A stretch of 5,848 nucleotides of DNA from Chloroflexota bacterium (GTDB lineage Bacteria > Chloroflexota > Anaerolineae > B4-G1 > SLSP01), in NCBI GenBank assembly GCA_012798275.1, contig JAAZNO010000330.1, forward strand, positions 1-5,848. The letters run 5' to 3'. The notes under the pieces are model-generated. The model was not told the origin of the DNA and made no database searches. It saw only the letters and a program-made list of their open reading frames with translations. A program made the position numbers and the translations under genes. Below are positions 1 to 5,848 of the stretch, piece after piece. The first letter of the stretch is position 1. Every line of letters starts with the position of its first letter.

Positions 1-3
1 ATT

Positions 4-17
4 AAAAATCAATTTTT
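4..17. repeat. Short AT palindrome at the left edge
   Basis: AAAAAT and ATTTTT flank CA. For minus-strand transcripts this gives a U-rich 3' end after the hairpin cluster, so it could mark a weak transcript end. The element lies at the window edge and may be cut. Confidence 0.3.
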
Positions 18-18
18 G

Positions 19-50
19 CCCCCTATCCCCTTCCCCTTCCCCTTCCCCCC
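19..50 (-). other. G-quadruplex motif on the minus strand (C-tract array on plus)
   Basis: The plus strand carries five C-runs at 19-23, 27-30, 33-36, 39-42 and 45-50, separated by TAT, TT, TT and TT. The minus strand therefore has five G-runs of 4-6 with loops of 2, 2, 2 and 3 bases, well inside the usual G-quadruplex rule. The TTCCCC hexamer recurs in tandem. The array overlaps the left arm of the first hairpin, so the two structures compete. Confidence 0.6.
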
Positions 51-81
51 GCGCTGCGCGGGGGGAAGGGGAACTTTTTTT
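37..81 (+). terminator. Perfect hairpin followed by plus-strand T-run (terminator-shaped)
   Basis: Positions 37-54 (TTCCCCTTCCCCCCGCGC) pair perfectly with 56-73 around a single central T, giving in practice a stem of about 17 bp with a CTG loop. An A, a C and seven Ts (75-81) follow on the plus strand. This has the form of an intrinsic terminator for plus-strand transcripts arriving from the left of the window; no such gene is visible here. In the minus direction the stem is followed by GGGGAAGGGG, not Us, so it would not act as a classical terminator for the genes in this window. Confidence 0.5.
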
Positions 82-83
82 GT

Positions 84-132
84 GGGTTTTTGCAGGCGGG
101 CGTAGCCCGCCTGCAAAAACCCCTTATTTTTT
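84..132 (+). terminator. Second perfect hairpin followed by plus-strand T-run
   Basis: Positions 84-101 (GGGTTTTTGCAGGCGGGC) pair without mismatch with 105-122 around the loop GTA, an 18-bp stem. CTTATTTTTT follows on the plus strand (123-132). Its arm sequence differs from the hairpin before it, so it is not a simple duplication. It may be a second plus-strand terminator or a dispersed palindromic repeat. Confidence 0.5.
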
Positions 133-134
133 CT

Positions 135-170
135 CCCCTCCCCAACGGCGCATACGCCGTTGGGGAGGGG
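135..170. repeat. Third long inverted repeat (16-bp stem, CATA loop)
   Basis: Positions 135-150 (CCCCTCCCCAACGGCG) pair perfectly with 155-170 around CATA. No T-run follows on either strand, so it is less like a terminator. Its right arm is part of the plus-strand G-quadruplex motif at 162-183. The wording (CTCCCCAACGGCG, GGGGAGGGGGCAGGGGGTGG) is like palindromic repeats found between genes in many GC-rich genomes; that likeness is from memory. Confidence 0.6.
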
Positions 171-183
171 GCAGGGGGTGGGG
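162..183 (+). other. G-quadruplex motif on the plus strand
   Basis: G-runs at 162-165, 167-171, 174-178 and 180-183 are separated by A, CA and T. Four tracts of at least four Gs with loops of 1, 2 and 1 make a very strong quadruplex motif. Its first two runs are the right arm of the third hairpin, so hairpin and quadruplex are mutually exclusive. Confidence 0.6.
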
Positions 184-230
184 CAAAAGCCCGAACCGGT
201 GAGCCGTCGCCGCAGCACCTGGCGTCTCCT

Positions 231-267
231 GCGAGAATGGCCCCGAATGAACCCGAATTTCACGAAT
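231..267 (-). repeat. Degenerate 10-bp tandem repeat built on ATTCG
   Basis: Read on the minus strand, units begin ATTCGTGAA, ATTCGGGTTC, ATTCGGGGCC and ATTCTCGCAG; the GAAT cores on the plus strand are at 264, 255, 245 and 235, spaced 9, 10 and 10. The unit resembles ATTCGTG-type dispersed repeats that I recall from environmental bacterial genomes. The stretch 184-297 around it holds no gene. Confidence 0.4.
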
Positions 268-297
268 CAGATGAGAAATTCCTGGCCCCCGGGGCTG

Positions 298-477
298 CTA
301 CGTCCTCCAACACCGCGCTGCAGCGGCGATGCTCAGCTGCGGCGCGAGGTCGGTAACCGCAGGCAGCGCCGTGGCGGTGGGCGTCGGCGCCGACAGCGGC
401 GCCACGCCGCAGCCGCTCAGCGGGAGCGCCATCAGCAGCACCAGCAGGAACCAACGCTGGAGGGGACTTTGGGACAT
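298..477 (-). CDS. Very small lipoprotein, possibly the truncated head of a larger lipoprotein gene
   Basis: The 59-residue product begins MSQSPLQRWFLLVLLMALPL and continues SGC, a classic type II signal peptide: one Arg in the n-region, a Leu-rich core (10-20) and lipobox LSGC with the lipidated Cys at 23. The mature part is GVAPLSAPTPTATALPAV plus about 18 residues. This is a Pro/Thr/Ala linker of the kind that precedes the folded domain in many Chloroflexota-type lipoproteins, but no folded domain follows; it ends AAAARCWRT and a TAG. Start choice is good: GGAGGT sits 4 bases before the ATG at 477 and an extended -10 lies just upstream. An upstream in-frame ATG at 528 lies before the inferred transcript start. 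Another frame continues to about 260 without recognisable homology, so a simple frameshift is not obvious. I do not recognise a family. It could be a real tiny lipoprotein or a remnant with its expression signals intact. Confidence 0.55.
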   Translation of the reverse strand: MSQSPLQRWFLLVLLMALPLSGCGVAPLSAPTPTATALPAVTDLAPQLSIAAAARCWRT

Positions 478-481
478 CGAG

Positions 482-487
482 ACCTCC
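482..487 (-). promoter_or_regulatory. Ribosome binding site of the small lipoprotein gene
   Basis: The minus strand reads GGAGGT followed by CTCG and ATG. It is a strong match to the anti-Shine-Dalgarno with a 4-base gap, the best ribosome site in the window. It fixes the start at 477 rather than the in-frame ATG at 528. Confidence 0.7.
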
Positions 488-510
488 GGGATCTGAATTT
501 GATGGCTGTC

Positions 511-519
511 ATTATAGCA
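511..519 (-). promoter_or_regulatory. Extended -10 promoter for the small lipoprotein gene
   Basis: On the minus strand this reads TGCTATAAT, an exact extended -10 (TGn plus consensus TATAAT) of a housekeeping sigma-70-type promoter. No convincing -35 hexamer is found 16-18 bases upstream (AGATAA or GATAAA at best), which is tolerable for extended -10 promoters. The expected transcript start near 504 gives a leader of about 27 bases carrying the GGAGGT ribosome site. The AT-rich element stands out from its GC-rich surroundings. Confidence 0.6.
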
Positions 520-537
520 TAAAACCATCGTTTTTAT
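519..537. repeat. AT inverted repeat overlapping the lipoprotein promoter
   Basis: ATAAAA (519-524) and TTTTAT (532-537) flank a 7-base centre. It covers the spacer between -10 and -35 of the minus-strand promoter, a position where a repressor or activator could bind. A 6-bp AT repeat can arise by chance. Confidence 0.25.
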
Positions 538-584
538 CTGCGTGGCGTGACAGGTTCGCCCTCTCGTTTCTTCCCCTTGTGAGA

Positions 585-1214
585 CTACGTCATCTTCACG
601 ACGATGTCACTGAGGATGTTGGCGGCCTCGTCGCCGCGATCGGCGGCGTTGCTGAGGTGACGGTAAATCTCGCGGAGTTTCAGCATCTCCACGACGTGCG
701 CCATGTCCTGCGGCATACGGAAGAGCGCCGCGATGGCCTCACGGTACACCCATTCGACGCGGTTTTCCAGCGCCTTGGCGCGGACGGCGTGATCTTCGGC
801 GACGCCGGGATGATCCGATAGCCGAATGACGCCCATGTAGATCTCGCGGGTGGCGTCTACCAGCAGGGAGACGATGCGCCGCAGATAGTCGTTGGGCTTT
901 ACTTCCAGGATGCTCATTTCGCCGACGGTGCTGTAGGCGTAGTCAATGATGTCGTCAATGGCGCGGGAGAGCGCGTGCAGGTCCTCGCGGTCAATCGGCG
1001 TGATGAAGTTGCGATTGAGCTCGTCAATGAGAATGCGGCGCACCTCATCGGCCTCTTTTTCCAGGCGGGTCACCTCGTCGGCGCAGGCCTTGCTGGGGTT
1101 TTCCATGTAGGCCGCCAGCGCCTCCATCCCCTGGACGGTGAAATCGGCCTGTTGTTCCAGCAGGGTCAGGAATTTATCGGGTTTGGGGCGAAACAGGTTT
1201 TTCAGGAATCCCAT
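585..1214 (-). CDS. DUF47 family PhoU-like protein, putative Pit accessory protein
   Basis: This is a cytoplasmic, all-helical protein of the DUF47/PhoU_div family (PF01865), which is typically encoded beside Pit permeases and thought to modulate phosphate transport. The start at 1214 gives 209 residues, normal for the family. Visible hallmarks are the N-terminal FLKNLFRPKPDKFLTLLEQQA, an acidic helix LEKEADEVRR, FITPIDREDLHALSRAIDD followed by IIDYA, and a C-terminal helix with KLREIYRHLSNAADRGDEAA and NILSDIVVK. The ExxxD-type acidic pattern (Glu54 and Asp58 counted from 1220) resembles PhoU metal-cluster motifs. An ATG at 1220 would add two residues (211 aa), but the GGAAGG ribosome site lies only 2 bases from it and 8 bases from the ATG at 1214, so 1214 is preferred. 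The gene directly follows the permease, which supports a joint role. No signal peptide or membrane segment is present. The detailed mechanism of DUF47 proteins is not settled. Confidence 0.93.
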   Translation of the reverse strand: MGFLKNLFRPKPDKFLTLLEQQADFTVQGMEALAAYMENPSKACADEVTRLEKEADEVRRILIDELNRNFITPIDREDLHALSRAIDDIIDYAYSTVGEMSILEVKPNDYLRRIVSLLVDATREIYMGVIRLSDHPGVAEDHAVRAKALENRVEWVYREAIAALFRMPQDMAHVVEMLKLREIYRHLSNAADRGDEAANILSDIVVKMT

Positions 1215-1222
1215 GGACATGT

Positions 1223-1228
1223 CCTTCC
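1223..1228 (-). promoter_or_regulatory. Ribosome binding site deciding the DUF47 start
   Basis: The minus strand reads GGAAGG, then AC, then ATGTCCATG. The distance is 2 bases to the first ATG (1220) and 8 bases to the second (1214). Only the second distance is normal for a Shine-Dalgarno, so initiation at 1214 is favoured. Confidence 0.55.
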
Positions 1229-1238
1229 ACGCAGAGAT

Positions 1239-1256
1239 CGCAACCTACAGGGTGCG
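1239..1256. repeat. Imperfect hairpin between pit and DUF47
   Basis: CGCAACC and GGGTGCG flank TACA, a 7-bp stem with one mismatch. No T-run follows, so it is not a terminator; it may affect mRNA processing or stability between the two genes. GGGTGCGTTAC is a string I recall from dispersed repeats in other bacteria, so it may be a repeat remnant. Confidence 0.3.
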
Positions 1257-1265
1257 TTACATTTT

Positions 1266-2270
1266 TCACGGGAGCAGGCGCTTCAACAGCAGATAGCTCC
1301 CGGCGGCGATGGCGGCCGCCGCTGGGATGGTAAGCAGCCACGTCAGCAAGATGTTTTTGGCGACGCCCCACCGCACTTTGTTGAGGCGTTCCGCCGCCCC
1401 CGCGCCCAGAATGGTGGCGCTCACGACCTGCGAGGTGCTCACGGGACCGCCCATCAGGGCCGCGCCGAGGATGATGAGGGTGGATGCCAGCTGCGAGTTG
1501 AAGCTGTGAACCGGCCGGATTTGGTAGAAGCGCCCTCCCAGCGTCTTGATGATGCGCCAGCCGCCGAGCAGCGTTCCCAGCGACATCGCCCCTGCGCAGA
1601 GGATCATTACCCATTGCGGCACCGCAAACGCGCTGAGGCGTCCCGTCGCCAGCAGGCCCATGGCGATGACCCCCATCGCCTTCTGGGCGTCATTCGCGCC
1701 GTGGCTCAGCGCCAGCGCCACCGCCGTGAACACCTGCGAGCGCTTGAAGAAGTTGTTGATGCGCGGCGAGGCACCACGGGCGAGAAAGAGCACGCCCTTC
1801 ATCAAGACATACCCGCCGACCAATCCCAGGATGGGCGAGAGCAGCAACGCTGCCAGGACCTTCTCCAGTCCGCCGAGGATGATCGCATCCGTGCCATAGC
1901 CGAGGATGGCGGCGCCCATCATCCCGCCGATGAGCGCGTGGGAGGCGCTCGAGGGGATGCCTGACCGCGCGGTGATGAGGTTCCAGAGGATGGCACTCAG
2001 CAGCGCCGCCCAGATGACGGGCAGCGTCGCGGCTTCACCGGCGATGACCTCTTCGCCGATCGTCGCAGCAACGGCGATGCCGAACAGGAACGGGCCGACA
2101 AAGTGCGCGATGGCGCTCAACCCCAGGGCCTGCCGGGGGCTCATCGCCCGCGAGGAAATCATCGTGGCGACCGTATTGGCGCTGTCGCTGAAGCCGTTGA
2201 GGAAGGCGTAGAGCGCCGCTGTCGCGACGAAGAGCAGCCATGTCAGGGTGTCGGCGGAAAAAATGGGCAT
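1266..2270 (-). CDS. pit: Inorganic phosphate transporter, Pit family (low affinity)
   Basis: This is an inner-membrane permease of the PiT family (PF01384), which takes up phosphate or metal-phosphate using a cation gradient. The 334-residue protein matches the short bacterial form. The family's inverted duplication is visible: NGFSDSANTVAT (25-36) in the first half and SHGANDAQKAMG (189-200) in the second, each followed by a Ser-rich partner segment (PSSASHALIGG, 106-116; PVSTSQVVSATILG, 276-289). About ten hydrophobic stretches span the chain, for example around 9-24, 52-71, 84-100, 110-130, 136-165, 180-208, 218-236, 260-275 and 304-328. The first signature has Ser where His is common (GFHD). 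The start is the ATG at 2270; the Shine-Dalgarno is weak (GAG). The reading frame stays open to 2939 inside mfd, but that part is Arg/Ser-rich out-of-frame sequence and is not counted. It lies 49 bases after mfd and 51 before DUF47, so co-transcription is likely. Confidence 0.95.
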   Translation of the reverse strand: MPIFSADTLTWLLFVATAALYAFLNGFSDSANTVATMISSRAMSPRQALGLSAIAHFVGPFLFGIAVAATIGEEVIAGEAATLPVIWAALLSAILWNLITARSGIPSSASHALIGGMMGAAILGYGTDAIILGGLEKVLAALLLSPILGLVGGYVLMKGVLFLARGASPRINNFFKRSQVFTAVALALSHGANDAQKAMGVIAMGLLATGRLSAFAVPQWVMILCAGAMSLGTLLGGWRIIKTLGGRFYQIRPVHSFNSQLASTLIILGAALMGGPVSTSQVVSATILGAGAAERLNKVRWGVAKNILLTWLLTIPAAAAIAAGSYLLLKRLLP

Positions 2271-2319
2271 GTCGTCTCGATGGACCCCCGTCCGTATGAG
2301 GCGCCGGCGCGCGAGCCGG

Positions 2320-5300
2320 TTACCGGCTGCGTTGCCAATCGGCCAGCTGCTCCAGCGCGTTTTGCAGGTTGACCTGCCACTGACTTTGATCCAGGGTGAG
2401 CGGCAGCCAGATTTCGCGCCGTCCCACCCGTCCATACGGCTGAAGCCGCTTGTGGAGCTCGTGCCACGGCTCGTTAGGGAGCTCCTTGAGCCAGGAGGGA
2501 CGCAGCACGATTTGCCCGCTTTCAATAGCGATGGCGGGGAGGTGCGCGTCGCGCGCCAGGACTTTGAGCCGCAGCTGGTAGATGAGATTCCCGGTGGTTT
2601 CCGGCAGCGGCCCGAAGCGGTCGCGCAGTTCCTCCTCGAACGCGCCGATCTGCGTCTCGTCGGTGAGCTCCGCCATGCGGCGATAGAGCTGCAGGCGCAG
2701 TGCTTCGTCGGGGATGAAATCGGCCGGAATGCCCACGGCGAGCGGCAATTCGAGCGTGATCCCGCCGATGGGCGGCGGCGGCGCTGGCTTTCCCTCACGC
2801 TGTGCTTTGAGCGTGTCAATGGCGTTGGTGAGAATTTGGGTGTAGAGGGTAAATCCCACCGCGGCGATGTGTCCGTGCTGCCGCGCGCCGAGCATTTCCC
2901 CCGCGCCCCGGATTTCGAGATCGTGCAGGGCGATGGCAAAGCCGCCGCCCCTGCTGGTCGTCTCCTGCAAGGCCTGCAGTCGCTGGCGCGCTTCCTCGTT
3001 CATGCGCCGTCCGTGGAAGAGATAGGCGTACCCGCGCCGGGCGCCGCGGCCCACCCGACCCCGCAGCTGATAGAGCTGCGCCAGCCCGAAACGATCCGCC
3101 CGCTCGACGATGATGGTGTTGGCGTTGGGGAAATCCAACCCACTTTCGATGATGGTAGTCGCCAGCAGCACGTTGATCTCGCCGGCGGCGAATTTTTCCA
3201 TCACCTGCGCCAGCTCGCGTTCGTGCATCTGCCCGTGCCCCACGCCGATGCTGGCTTCGGGCACCAGCTCCCGCAGGCGGCTCTCAATCGTAGCAATGGA
3301 TTCCACGCGGTTGTGGACGTAGAAGACCTGTCCGCCGCGCTCCAGCTCCCGCAAGATGACCCGCCGCGCGATCTCGCCGGAGTAGGGGCCGATGTAGGTG
3401 AAAGTCGGCAGCCGCTCCTGAGGCGGGGTCTCGATGATGCTGACGTCTCGCACGCCCATCAGCGCCATGTAGAGGGTGCGCGGGATGGGCGTCGCGGTGA
3501 GCGTGAGGACGTCCACTTCCGTGCGCATCTGCTTGAGTTTCTCCTTGTGGGAGACGCCAAAGCGCTGTTCTTCGTCAATGATGATCAGCCCCAGGTCTTT
3601 GAAGCGCACGTCGCGCTGCAGGAGGCGGTGCGTGCCGATGACGATGTCCACTTTGCCCTCCGCCAGCCGTTGCAGCACGAGGCGTTGTTCGGCGTCGGTG
3701 CGGAAACGTGAGAGCAGCTCGACGTTCACCGGAAAAGGCTTGAGCCGTTCGCTGAAGGTCTGGAAATGCTGTTGCGCCAGGACGGTCGTGGGGACGAGCA
3801 TGGCGACCTGTTTGCCGTCCATCACGGCCTTGAAGGCGGCGCGCAAGGCGACTTCGGTCTTGCCGTAGCCCGCATCGCCGCAGATCAGGCGATCCATGGG
3901 CTGCGGGGCCTCCATGTCCTGCTTCACCGCCTGGATGGCCTCGACCTGATCTTCGGTCTCCAGGTAGGGGAAGGCCGCTTCGAGCTCTGCCTGCCAGGGG
4001 CTGTCGGGAGCGAAGGCATGTCCTTCCACCACTTTGCGTTTGGCGTAGAGATCGAGCAGCTCGCCGGCGAGTTCCGTGGCGGCCAGACGCACGCGGGCTT
4101 TGACCTCGGCCCAGCTGGTGCCGCCGAGATGGGTCAGGAGAGGTTTCTGTCCTTCGACGCCGATATACCGGCTCAGGCGGTCCGCCTGGTGGATGGGGAC
4201 ATAGAGGCGGTCGCGCCCCTCATATTCCAGCAGCAGATATTCGCGCTCGATGTCATCCACACTACGGGTGACGAGCCCCTGGAAGATGCCAATGCCATAA
4301 TCCTCGTGGACGACGGCCGTGCCGGGCTGGAGATCGGCGAAGGCGAATTCCGGCGCGGCGACCCGCCGACGGGGACGGCGGCGCGGTTCTGGTGGGCGCC
4401 AGCCGAAGAGCTCTTCGTCGGTGATGAGGTGCCGGGTGATGTGGGGCAGGCCCTGGACTGCGGCAGCGGCGGCGGGCATCTGCCAGCCGCCGGCGACGAC
4501 TCCCTGCACGAAGGTGATGAGCGTTTCCGGCGGCGCGTCGAGCGTCTCGAGGACGGGCGGCGGCGTGAACTCCTGCCACAACTCCGCCAGGCGGGCGCCC
4601 TGGCGGCTCACGACGACGATTTGATCGCCGAGTTTCGTCCATTGGCGGAGGCGTCCCAGCGCTTCGCCCAGCTTGCCGGCGAAATGCGGCGCCGGGGCGA
4701 AAAGTTCCGCGAGAGGGCCTTCTTCGCCGGGGTTGAGGGGCAGGACGACGCGGTCAGCCAGCGCCCCTTCCCAGTTTTCCCAGCTGCTGTAGGGAAGCGG
4801 CGCATCGCTGCCCGGCAGGTGTTCGGCGCGGGCGCGTTGACGCAGCGCCTCCGCTTCGGCGTAGAGTTCGGCCCAGCGTCCGGGCAGCGCTTCGGCGTTG
4901 TAGAGGATGAGGCGGCCTTCGGGTGGCAGATAGCTCAGGAGCGTTGAGGTCTCCTGGTACATGTACGGCAGGTAGTATTCCAGCGTGGGGAAGGGGACGC
5001 CGGCTTCCAGGGCTTGCAGGTCGGCCTCGAGGGGGGTGCGCACTTCGGGCAGCAGGTCTTCCTCCAGGGAGGCTCGCAGGGCCGCCGCGGCGCGGGCGCC
5101 ATCTTGCGGCAGCGCTTCGCGCACCGGCGTGAGCCAGAATCCCTCGACGCGGCCCGTCGAGCGCTGCGTCGCTGGTTCGAAGGTGCGAATGGCCTCGATT
5201 TCATCGCCGAAGAAGTCGAGCCGATAGGGTTGGGCGGCGTGGGGCGGGAAAATGTCCAGCAGCCCCCCACGCTGGCTGATCTGGCCCGGCGCTTCGACGA

Positions 5301-5832
5301 CGCTCACACTTTCATAGCCGATGCCGCGACAATGCCGCGCGAGCGCCGTGAGGGAGTCGCGGCTCCCGGTTGCGATGCGGCGCGCGGCGCGACGGAACTG
5401 GCGATAGGGCAGCAGGCGCTGCATGACCGCTCGCGCGGAGGTGACGATGATGGGCGGCGGGACGTCGCCGGCGGTGTCGGCTCGCTGCAGGAAGAGGGTG
5501 GAAAGCGTCGTCAGCCGATCGGTGATTGTTTCCGGCGCCCAGGCAGCCCGCTCGTAGGGCATCACCTGCGGCTCTGGGAAGGAGAGTAGCCGTTCGGGGG
5601 CGCGCAACCAGGTGGTGCGCAGCGCCTGGAGCAGCTGGCGGCTCTCGGCGGCGGTGGGGGTGAGGAGGATGTGCGGCCCCGGCAGATCCTCCACGAGGGC
5701 AGCGAGCACTGCCGGAATGGCCGGGGCGGGCGCGACTTGCGCGGGCACGTGCGTCCCACTCGCCAGCTGCTCTCGCAGCGTCTGATAAGCGGGACGTTCA
5801 CGGATCCAACTCAGCAAACCGTTGAGTGACAT
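2320..5832 (-). CDS. mfd: Transcription-repair coupling factor Mfd
   Basis: Mfd is a cytoplasmic ATP-dependent DNA translocase that pushes or removes RNA polymerase stalled at lesions and recruits UvrA for nucleotide excision repair. The 1170-residue product is full length for the family. Seen in order: a UvrB-like N-terminal module with RGGLLDIFP (188-196) and [12 protein letters not shown] followed by TQRS (207-225); an ELFG segment and basic linker RRRPRRR (484-490); the CarD-like RNA polymerase-interaction domain starting [13 protein letters not shown] (from 501); the RecG-like motor with Walker A GDAGYGKT (652-659, Lys658), DEEQ box (753-756), TATPIPRT (from 779), [11 protein letters not shown] (motif V, 894-904) and QLRGRVGR (motif VI, 922-929); the translocation segment ending [12 protein letters not shown] (971-982); and a C-terminal regulatory D7 domain. 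The start [16 protein letters not shown] fits family N-termini, but no clear Shine-Dalgarno is visible and the frame stays open to the window edge. The Walker A reads GDAGYGKT where GDVGFGKT is usual, a conservative change. The stop is TAA. Confidence 0.97.
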   Translation of the reverse strand: MSLNGLLSWIRERPAYQTLREQLASGTHVPAQVAPAPAIPAVLAALVEDLPGPHILLTPTAAESRQLLQALRTTWLRAPERLLSFPEPQVMPYERAAWAPETITDRLTTLSTLFLQRADTAGDVPPPIIVTSARAVMQRLLPYRQFRRAARRIATGSRDSLTALARHCRGIGYESVSVVEAPGQISQRGGLLDIFPPHAAQPYRLDFFGDEIEAIRTFEPATQRSTGRVEGFWLTPVREALPQDGARAAAALRASLEEDLLPEVRTPLEADLQALEAGVPFPTLEYYLPYMYQETSTLLSYLPPEGRLILYNAEALPGRWAELYAEAEALRQRARAEHLPGSDAPLPYSSWENWEGALADRVVLPLNPGEEGPLAELFAPAPHFAGKLGEALGRLRQWTKLGDQIVVVSRQGARLAELWQEFTPPPVLETLDAPPETLITFVQGVVAGGWQMPAAAAAVQGLPHITRHLITDEELFGWRPPEPRRRPRRRVAAPEFAFADLQPGTAVVHEDYGIGIFQGLVTRSVDDIEREYLLLEYEGRDRLYVPIHQADRLSRYIGVEGQKPLLTHLGGTSWAEVKARVRLAATELAGELLDLYAKRKVVEGHAFAPDSPWQAELEAAFPYLETEDQVEAIQAVKQDMEAPQPMDRLICGDAGYGKTEVALRAAFKAVMDGKQVAMLVPTTVLAQQHFQTFSERLKPFPVNVELLSRFRTDAEQRLVLQRLAEGKVDIVIGTHRLLQRDVRFKDLGLIIIDEEQRFGVSHKEKLKQMRTEVDVLTLTATPIPRTLYMALMGVRDVSIIETPPQERLPTFTYIGPYSGEIARRVILRELERGGQVFYVHNRVESIATIESRLRELVPEASIGVGHGQMHERELAQVMEKFAAGEINVLLATTIIESGLDFPNANTIIVERADRFGLAQLYQLRGRVGRGARRGYAYLFHGRRMNEEARQRLQALQETTSRGGGFAIALHDLEIRGAGEMLGARQHGHIAAVGFTLYTQILTNAIDTLKAQREGKPAPPPPIGGITLELPLAVGIPADFIPDEALRLQLYRRMAELTDETQIGAFEEELRDRFGPLPETTGNLIYQLRLKVLARDAHLPAIAIESGQIVLRPSWLKELPNEPWHELHKRLQPYGRVGRREIWLPLTLDQSQWQVNLQNALEQLADWQRSR

Positions 5833-5848
5833 GGCGATCAGGCGAAAA

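Noticed and set aside
19..183. CRISPR array
   Set aside because: The three inverted repeats differ in sequence and are not separated by uniform spacers; no cas genes are present.
9..263. Minus-strand ORF of 84 codons through the hairpin cluster
   Set aside because: The sequence is a translation of palindromes and C/G tracts (basic and Gly-rich tail); there is no ribosome site or domain.
285..295. GCCCC/GGGGC palindrome just after the lipoprotein stop as a terminator
   Set aside because: Only a 5-bp stem with a one-base centre and no T-run on the minus strand.
90..522. Plus-strand ORFs of 88 and 120 codons
   Set aside because: They read through repeats and opposite the lipoprotein ORF; they are Arg/Gln-rich low complexity without start signals.
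975..1964. Plus-strand ORF (329 codons) opposite DUF47 and pit
   Set aside because: It runs antisense to two different real genes and their intergenic gap, which no genuine gene would be expected to do here.
2304..2328. Overlapping palindromes at the end of mfd as a terminator
   Set aside because: AGCCGGT/ACCGGCT and CCGGC/GCCGG are short and no T-run follows on the minus strand, so I do not call a terminator between mfd and pit.
2271..2939. 223-residue N-terminal extension of the Pit reading frame
   Set aside because: It lies inside the well-supported 3' part of mfd in another frame and is Arg/Ser/Pro-rich without Pit similarity. The Pit protein starts naturally at 2270.
2248..3711. Long plus-strand ORF (487 codons) opposite mfd
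   Set aside because: Antisense shadow of a GC-rich gene; its translation is rich in Arg, Gln, His and Gly with no recognisable domain.
3766..4947. Plus-strand ORF (393 codons) opposite mfd
   Set aside because: Antisense shadow of mfd with typical complement-strand composition and no motifs.

Overview
The window is a GC-rich bacterial segment in which every credible gene lies on the minus strand, so it reads right to left. It holds two housekeeping functions: transcription-coupled DNA repair (mfd) and low-affinity phosphate uptake (a Pit-type permease and its DUF47/PhoU-like partner). A very small lipoprotein gene follows, then a gene-free tip full of inverted repeats. The lipoprotein's Pro/Thr/Ala-rich linker and the wording of the Pit signature resemble Chloroflexota (Anaerolineae-like) genomes. 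That placement is inference from style; there is no marker gene for taxonomy here.

Layout from right to left: mfd (5832-2320) looks complete, with its start only 16 bases inside the right edge, so its promoter is outside the window. After 49 bases without an obvious terminator comes the phosphate permease (2270-1266). After another 51 bases comes the DUF47 gene (1214-585). The spacing allows co-transcription of all three. Pit and DUF47 are an established functional pair; mfd is probably just an upstream neighbour.

A new transcription unit then appears to start. A perfect extended -10 element (511-519) and a strong GGAGGT ribosome site precede a 59-codon ORF (477-298). Its product has a textbook lipoprotein signal peptide but stops after a short linker, so it is either a tiny lipoprotein or the surviving head of a longer, decayed gene.

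Positions 1-297 contain no supportable gene. They hold an AT palindrome, a minus-strand G-quadruplex motif, three long near-perfect hairpins in tandem (two followed by plus-strand T-runs), a plus-strand G-quadruplex motif, and a degenerate 10-bp periodic ATTCG repeat. This non-coding cluster is the most unusual part of the window. I see no new defence, mobile or biosynthetic system; the genes are ordinary members of known families.
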